The position numbers and the translations under genes were made by a program. Under the pieces are notes generated by a model. That model was not told where the DNA came from and ran no database searches. It saw only the letters and a program-made list of their open reading frames with translations. Shown one piece after another: positions 58,794-64,000 of a DNA stretch of 64,000 nucleotides (position 1 is the stretch's first letter; each line of letters opens with the position of its first letter). Source of the DNA: Rhodovulum sp. 12E13 (GTDB lineage Bacteria; Pseudomonadota; Alphaproteobacteria; Rhodobacterales; Rhodobacteraceae); the NCBI RefSeq assembly GCF_003340565.1, contig NZ_QPLK01000014.1, positions 1 to 64,000 on the forward strand. The letters are read 5' to 3'.

Positions 58794-59827
58794 CCCGACC
58801 CGTGACCACGCTGACAAGGCTGATGGCGACCGCCGCCATTGCCGCCGGCACGCTTGCCGGCACCGCGGCCCAGGCCGACGTGACCCTGGTCATGTCGTCG
58901 TGGCTGCCGCCGCGCCACCCCATCGTCGTCAACGCCATGAAGCCCTGGGCGCGCGAGATCGCCGACGTGACCGAGGGCCGCGTCGCCGTGCGCGTGCTGG
59001 CCAAGCCGCTGGGCGCCCCGCCCGCCCATTACGACATGGCGCGCGACGGGGTGGCCGACATCACCTACGGCCTGCATTCGTTCACCACCGACGACCGGTT
59101 CGAGCGCTCGCGCATCGGCCAGTTCTCGTTCATCGGCGACGACGCGGTGTCGGGCTCGACGGCATTCTGGAACGTCTACACAGGCATGCTCGACGCCGAG
59201 GCCGAGCACGAGGGCACGCAGCTTCTGGGCCTGTTCGTCCACGGCCCCGGCGTGTTGCACAACAACGTCCGCAAGATCGAGAGCGTCGAGGATATCGAGG
59301 GCCTCAAGATCCGCACGCCGGGCGGCTACATCGCCGACCTGATGGAAGACCTGGGCGCCACGACCCTCTTCATGTCGTCGGGCGAGGTGTATGAAAAGCT
59401 CTCGCGCGGGGTGATCGACGGCGTCACCTTCACCTACGAGGCGCTGACCGCCTTCAACCTGACCGACGACCTGCAATACACGATGCGGGTGCCGGGCGGC
59501 CTCTACAATACCACCTGGTTTCTCGTGATGAACGGCGACAAGTGGGCCGAGATCTCCGAAGTGGACCAGGAAGCGATCATGTCGATCTCCGGCGAGGCCT
59601 TCGCGACGCGCGTCGGCGAGGCGTGGAACGCCGCCGACGAGGCCGCGCTGGAAGAGATCCGCGAGGCCGGCATCGAGATCCACGACGCCCCGGCCCCACT
59701 CCTCGACCAGATCAGGAGCCGCGCGGCCACCTACGAGCAGCAATGGGCCGACATGATCGCCGAAGACGGCTTCGACGGCACCGCCGCGCTCGAGGCGATG
59801 CGCGGGCAGACGGGCGTGGCGTTCTGA
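58790..59827 (+). CDS. dctP: TRAP transporter solute-binding protein
   Basis: The 345-residue periplasmic binding protein has a signal peptide (LMATAAIAAGTLAGTAAQA, cleavage before D). The DctP fold shows LVMSSWLPPRHPIVVNAMKPW, the ligand-Arg region GLKIRTPGGYIADLMEDLGA and SSGEVYEKLSRGVIDG. Since it is coupled to the MhaAB-like genes, the ligand is probably a phenolic or aryl acid such as 3-hydroxyphenylacetate; that is inference. Confidence 0.93.
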   Translation: MTRPVTTLTRLMATAAIAAGTLAGTAAQADVTLVMSSWLPPRHPIVVNAMKPWAREIADVTEGRVAVRVLAKPLGAPPAHYDMARDGVADITYGLHSFTTDDRFERSRIGQFSFIGDDAVSGSTAFWNVYTGMLDAEAEHEGTQLLGLFVHGPGVLHNNVRKIESVEDIEGLKIRTPGGYIADLMEDLGATTLFMSSGEVYEKLSRGVIDGVTFTYEALTAFNLTDDLQYTMRVPGGLYNTTWFLVMNGDKWAEISEVDQEAIMSISGEAFATRVGEAWNAADEAALEEIREAGIEIHDAPAPLLDQIRSRAATYEQQWADMIAEDGFDGTAALEAMRGQTGVAF

Positions 59828-59830
59828 TCC

Positions 59831-60376
59831 ATGGCCGACAGGCGTGACACCGGGGCCTCCCCTGCCAAGGGGGAGGCCTTTCTCGACATCCGCCCGCTCC
59901 TCGAGCGGTCGCTGGGCCTTGGCGCGGCGCTGATCCTGTTCGCGCTGGTGCTGATCACCTGCGTCGACGTGGTGGGGCGCTACTTCCTCGACGCGCCGCT
60001 CTCGGGCGCGTTCGAGCTGACCGAGGTGCTTCTGGCCGCGCTCGTCTTCGCCGCGCTGCCGCTGACGACAGAGCGGCGCGAGCATGTCGAGGTCGACCTC
60101 GTGACCGGCTTTCTCGGGCCGCGCGCGCGGCAGCTGCTGGCGGCCTTCGCCGGGTTGTTCTCGGCGGCGCTGCTGGCCACCTTCGCGTGGCGGCTTGCCA
60201 CCCACGCAATGCGCTCGATGCAGGACGGGGCGGTGACCAACGCGCTCGAGATCCCGCTGGCGCCCTTCGGCTTTCTCGCCGCCTTCTCCTGCCTCGTCAG
60301 CGCCTTCATCGCCTTCCTGCGGGGCATCCAGCCGCCCGCGCCCTCGGACCATCATGGCGAGGAGGGCGCGCTTTGA
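59831..60376 (+). CDS. dctQ: TRAP transporter small membrane subunit
   Basis: The 181-residue protein has four membrane helices and the DctQ motifs DVVGRYFLDAPLSGAFELTE and RREHVEVDL. It lies 3 bases behind dctP. A strong hairpin (59854-59878) falls in its first 20 codons and may lower expression of QM relative to P. It overlaps the dctM start (TTGA). Confidence 0.92.
   Translation: MADRRDTGASPAKGEAFLDIRPLLERSLGLGAALILFALVLITCVDVVGRYFLDAPLSGAFELTEVLLAALVFAALPLTTERREHVEVDLVTGFLGPRARQLLAAFAGLFSAALLATFAWRLATHAMRSMQDGAVTNALEIPLAPFGFLAAFSCLVSAFIAFLRGIQPPAPSDHHGEEGAL
59854..59878 (+). other. Hairpin inside the start of dctQ
   Basis: 9-bp perfect GC-rich arms (59854-59862 and 59870-59878) with a 7-base loop lie just downstream of dctP and inside dctQ codons 8-16. 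The position suits differential expression of the binding protein over the membrane subunits. Confidence 0.5.
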
Positions 60377-61689
60377 CAGAGTCGCTGATCGGCTTCGGCG
60401 TGCTGCTCGCGCTGATCCTCGCCCGCGTGCCCATCGCCTTCGCCATGGCCGCGGTGGGCGGGATCGGCTTCGCGCTCCTGCGCGGGTGGGAGCCGGCCTG
60501 GGCGATGACGGGGCAGGTGGCCTTCGACACCGCGCTCTCCTACTCGCTGTCGGTCATCCCGCTGTTCATCTTCATGGGGAACGTGCTGGCCGCCTCGGGC
60601 GTGGCGCACGGCCTGTTCGCGGGCGCCAACCGGCTGTTCGGGCGCACCAGGGGCGGGCTGGCGATGGCGTCGGTCTTTTCCTGCGGGGGGTTCTCGGCCG
60701 TCTGCGGCTCGTCGCTGGCCACGGCGGCGACGATGTCGAAGGTCGCCATGCCCTCGATGCGGCGCTTCGGCTACGACGACCGGATCGCCACCGGCTCGAT
60801 CGCCGCCGGCGGCACGCTCGGCATCCTGATCCCGCCCTCGGTGATCCTGATCATCTACGGCCTGCTGACCGAGACGAACATCGCCAAGCTGTTCATCGCC
60901 GGGATCATCCCCGGCATCATCGGCGTGATCCTCTACCTCGTGGCGGTGAAGGTGGCGGTGGCGCTGAACCCCGGCCTCGCCCCCGACACCGAGGCGCAGG
61001 AGCCCATGACGCGGGCCGACCTGATCGGCGTGCTCTGCGTGCTGGGGCTGTTCGTCTTCATCATGGCGGGCATTTACGGCGGATTCTTCACCCCCACCGA
61101 GGCCGCCGGCATGGGCGCGGGCGCGGCGGTTCTGATCGCCGTCGCGCTGCGCACCATGACCTTGCGCGACTTCTTCGTCGCCACCTACGACTCGATCCGG
61201 GCAACGGCGATGATCTTCGCCGTCATCATCGGGGCGGAGCTGTTCACCAACTTCGTCAACTTCGCCGGGCTTCCCGATGCGCTGGCGGTGACTGTGGCGG
61301 AGTATCAGCTGCCCGTCTGGGCGGTGATGGCCTTCATCGTGGTGGTCTACCTGATCCTCGGCTGCGTGCTGGAGAGCCTGTCGATGATCCTGCTGACCGT
61401 GCCCGTCTTCTACCCGCTGATGTTCGAGCTGCCCTTCGCCAACGAGCTGCTGCTCGATCCCGAGAACGCGCTGATCTGGTTCGCCATCGTCGTCGTCGTG
61501 GCGACCGAGATCAGCCTCATCACGCCGCCCGTGGGCATGAACGTGTTCGTCCTCAAGGGCGTGCTGCGCGACGTCTCGCTCGGCACGATCTTTCGCGGCG
61601 TCCTGCCGTTCTGGATGGCCGACATCGTGCGGCTGACGCTCCTGATCCTTGTGCCGGGCCTGTCCCTCTGGCTGGTCGGGGCCATGTAA
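60373..61689 (+). CDS. dctM: TRAP transporter large membrane subunit
   Basis: This 438-residue Na+-coupled permease has about 12 membrane helices. The family motifs are ILARVPIAFAMAAVGGIGFA, the substrate-gate FSAVCGSSLATAATMSKVAMP, GTLGILIPPSV and the C-terminal EISLITPPVGMNVFVL. The start is TTG at 60373-60375, overlapping the dctQ stop, which fixes the conserved N-terminus. It completes the transporter. Confidence 0.94.
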   Translation: MTESLIGFGVLLALILARVPIAFAMAAVGGIGFALLRGWEPAWAMTGQVAFDTALSYSLSVIPLFIFMGNVLAASGVAHGLFAGANRLFGRTRGGLAMASVFSCGGFSAVCGSSLATAATMSKVAMPSMRRFGYDDRIATGSIAAGGTLGILIPPSVILIIYGLLTETNIAKLFIAGIIPGIIGVILYLVAVKVAVALNPGLAPDTEAQEPMTRADLIGVLCVLGLFVFIMAGIYGGFFTPTEAAGMGAGAAVLIAVALRTMTLRDFFVATYDSIRATAMIFAVIIGAELFTNFVNFAGLPDALAVTVAEYQLPVWAVMAFIVVVYLILGCVLESLSMILLTVPVFYPLMFELPFANELLLDPENALIWFAIVVVVATEISLITPPVGMNVFVLKGVLRDVSLGTIFRGVLPFWMADIVRLTLLILVPGLSLWLVGAM

Positions 61690-61806
61690 GGGGGGCAGGG
61701 GATGGTCACGGGCGCCGCGCGAGTGGCGCCCGCACAACCCCGCGGGCCGGGGCACTGGAACGCGCGTGGAGGGCACGCAAGCCACGCGCAGATCAGGAGG
61801 TTTCCG

Positions 61807-62922
<1,116 letters not shown>

Positions 62923-62928
62923 TCGTGC

Positions 62929-62960
62929 GCTCCGGGGCCGGGCCGGGGCGGCCCCGGAGC
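62929..62960. terminator. Bidirectional hairpin between hpd and the convergent hydrolase gene
   Basis: 12-bp perfect GC-rich arms (62929-62940 and 62949-62960) with an 8-base loop lie between two convergent genes. There is no T-run on either side, but the position suits a shared terminator. Confidence 0.6.
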
Positions 62961-62983
62961 GGCGCAGCCCGCGCAGGTGCGGG

Positions 62984-63667
62984 TCAGGTCACCGTCACCG
63001 TCAGGGGCGCGAGGCCGGCGATTGTCAGGTCCATCACGTCGCCGCGTGCCACCGGCCCGACGCCCGCCGGCGTGCCCGACAGGATGACGTCGCCTGCGGC
63101 AAGCTCGAAATACTCCGACAGATACGCGATCATCTCGGGCACCTTCCAGATCATCTGGGCCAGATCGCCCTGCTGCCGCATCTCGCCGTTCACCCTGAGC
63201 GCGATCTCGCCCTCGGAGGGGTGGCCGATGGCAGATACCGGGTGGACCGGGCCGACCGGGGCCGAGTGCTCGAACGCCTTGCCGATCTCCCACGGCCGGC
63301 CCGCACGCTTCATCTCGCCCTGCAGGTCGCGCCGCGTCATGTCGAGTGCGGCGGCGTAGCCGAAGACATGGTCGAGCGCCCGCTCCACCGGGATGTCGGT
63401 GCCGCCGGAGCGGAGAAACACCGCCAGTTCGGCCTCGTGGTGAACGTCCGCGCTGCGCGGCGGATAGGGGAAGCGGCCCGAGGCGTCGAGGTTCGAGGGG
63501 TTCTTCTGGAAGAAGAAGGGCGGCTCGCGGGTCGGGTCGTGGCCCATCTCGACGGCATGCGCGGCATAGTTGCGCCCGATGCAGTAGACGCGCCGCACCG
63601 GAAAGGCGCCGCCCCCGGATACGGGCACGGCCGGGGCGGGGTGCGGGTCGATCACGAATTCCGTCAT
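62984..63667 (-). CDS. FAH-superfamily hydrolase, fumarylpyruvate-hydrolase-like
   Basis: The 227-residue protein is of the short FAH type. Motifs are [28 protein letters not shown], the metal site [12 protein letters not shown] and a C-terminal [14 protein letters not shown]. It resembles fumarylpyruvate hydrolase of the gentisate pathway or an acylpyruvase more than true fumarylacetoacetase, which is already present (fahA). It is divergent from a MarR-type regulator. Gentisate genes may lie beyond the right edge. The ATG at 63665-63667 has GGAGCC upstream. Confidence 0.85.
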   Translation of the reverse strand: MTEFVIDPHPAPAVPVSGGGAFPVRRVYCIGRNYAAHAVEMGHDPTREPPFFFQKNPSNLDASGRFPYPPRSADVHHEAELAVFLRSGGTDIPVERALDHVFGYAAALDMTRRDLQGEMKRAGRPWEIGKAFEHSAPVGPVHPVSAIGHPSEGEIALRVNGEMRQQGDLAQMIWKVPEMIAYLSEYFELAAGDVILSGTPAGVGPVARGDVMDLTIAGLAPLTVTVT

Positions 63668-63800
63668 GGATGGCTCCTCGGTGACACTCCTCCCCCTGCT
63701 AGACCGTCTTGCCGCCAGGATCGACGGTGCCTGTGGCGACACAGGCGCCAGCGCCGCGCGCCTTCCCCCTTGCGGCGCGGCGCGACTTCGCCATGATCAG

Positions 63801-63819
63801 ATCGTTGCATGCGAAACGA
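63801..63819. promoter_or_regulatory. Candidate MarR operator in the divergent promoter region
   Basis: An imperfect dyad TCGTT...AACGA contains GCATGC and begins ATCGTTGC, the same eight bases that start the operator in the hmgA promoter. It lies 18 bp before the partial marR gene. This suggests related MarR proteins with related sites. Confidence 0.45.
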
Positions 63820-63836
63820 CAGGAGGTGCATGCCCC

Positions 63837-64000
63837 ATGTCCGCCGCCGACCGCACCGGCCTCGACTCGTTCTTTCCCTACCGGCTCGCCGTCGCGGCCG
63901 AAGCGTTTTCGCGCAACCTCGCGGAAGTCTACGGCCGCGCCTACGGCCTCTCGCGAGAGGAATGGCGGCTCCTGTTCCTGCTCGCGGGCACGCCGAGCAT
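63837..64000 (+). CDS. Second MarR-family regulator, N-terminal part (cut by window edge)
   Basis: 54 residues are visible. SFFPYRLAVAAEAFSRNLAEVYGRAYGLSREEWRLLFLLAG (read in parts) is clearly related to the start of the MarR protein at 52812 (FLPYRMSVAAERL...WRVLVHLA), so these are paralogues flanking the aromatic cluster. AGGAGG lies 10 bases before the ATG; an in-frame check of ATG at 63830 gives no better site. It probably controls the divergent hydrolase gene and genes beyond the window. Confidence 0.85.
   Translation, partial: MSAADRTGLDSFFPYRLAVAAEAFSRNLAEVYGRAYGLSREEWRLLFLLAGTPS

Overview
The window is chromosomal DNA from a high-G+C, phototrophic alphaproteobacterium of the Rhodobacterales (Rhodobacter/Roseobacter relatives). 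The evidence is a light-harvesting-2 operon (pucBAC) behind two PpsR/CrtJ-type palindromes, an exosortase VPxPA-CTERM protein, a Hint-domain protein, split cobalamin-dependent methionine synthase, a TRAP transporter and a CryB-type FeS photolyase. A fused glycine/sarcosine/dimethylglycine N-methyltransferase for making glycine betaine, plus two cation/proton antiporters, suggest a saline habitat. I see no rRNA, tRNA, CRISPR array or intact insertion sequence.

Layout. (1) 1-7088, minus strand: a betaine/methyl-cycle operon in the order betaine methyltransferase, metH part 1, metH part 2, metK, ahcY. It makes betaine and regenerates the SAM consumed. (2) 7700-10556, plus strand: pucB, pucA, pucC and an unrecognised gene translationally coupled to pucC. 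(3) 10799-20101, mostly minus: a fused 2-oxoacid dehydrogenase E1, a D-2-hydroxyacid dehydrogenase, proC with a tRNA-binding protein, a Hint protein, pgeF, a MidA-like methyltransferase and lgt. (4) 20298-29535: ubiK, a degenerate response regulator, ybjN, a VPxPA-CTERM protein, meaB, a repeat-bearing membrane protein, an SseB-like protein, a uracil-DNA glycosylase-like protein and an AerR/PpaA-like cobalamin-binding regulator. (5) 29941-34754: two cation/proton antiporters, one coupled to a small HTH regulator. (6) 35252-46112: the TCA block sucC-orf-sucD-[inserted glycosyltransferase]-sucA-sucB-cupin-MAPEG-lpdA. (7) 46230-52173: a tiny lipoprotein, a desaturase, cryB with an SDR, and small proteins. 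(8) 52198-64000: a homogentisate cluster (maiA, marR, hmgA, fahA, MBL protein, MhaAB-like hydroxylase, TRAP transporter, hpd), then a fumarylpyruvate-hydrolase-like gene and the start of a second MarR regulator.

The most unusual feature is in region 6. The last 69 bp of sucD occur twice, 1,249 bp apart. The first 41 bp of the two copies are identical. The remaining 28 bp differ at seven positions, all synonymous. Between them lies a glycosyltransferase gene of different base and codon use. This is the attL/attR pattern left by site-specific integration into the 3' end of a protein gene, with the gene's end restored by the incoming DNA, but no integrase is present.

Other points of note are an LH2 alpha subunit with the Phe44/Leu45 pair of blue-shifted LH3 complexes and a 68-residue tail, a dispersed intergenic hairpin repeat (four full copies and one partial), three abutting perfect palindromes between metK and ahcY, 14-bp tandem repeats that form overlapping five-codon ORFs upstream of lgt, and several predicted operators. 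Most real genes lie under long antisense open frames, which are by-products of the base composition and are not annotated. All functional statements come from reading the sequence and general knowledge of the families; no database search was run.
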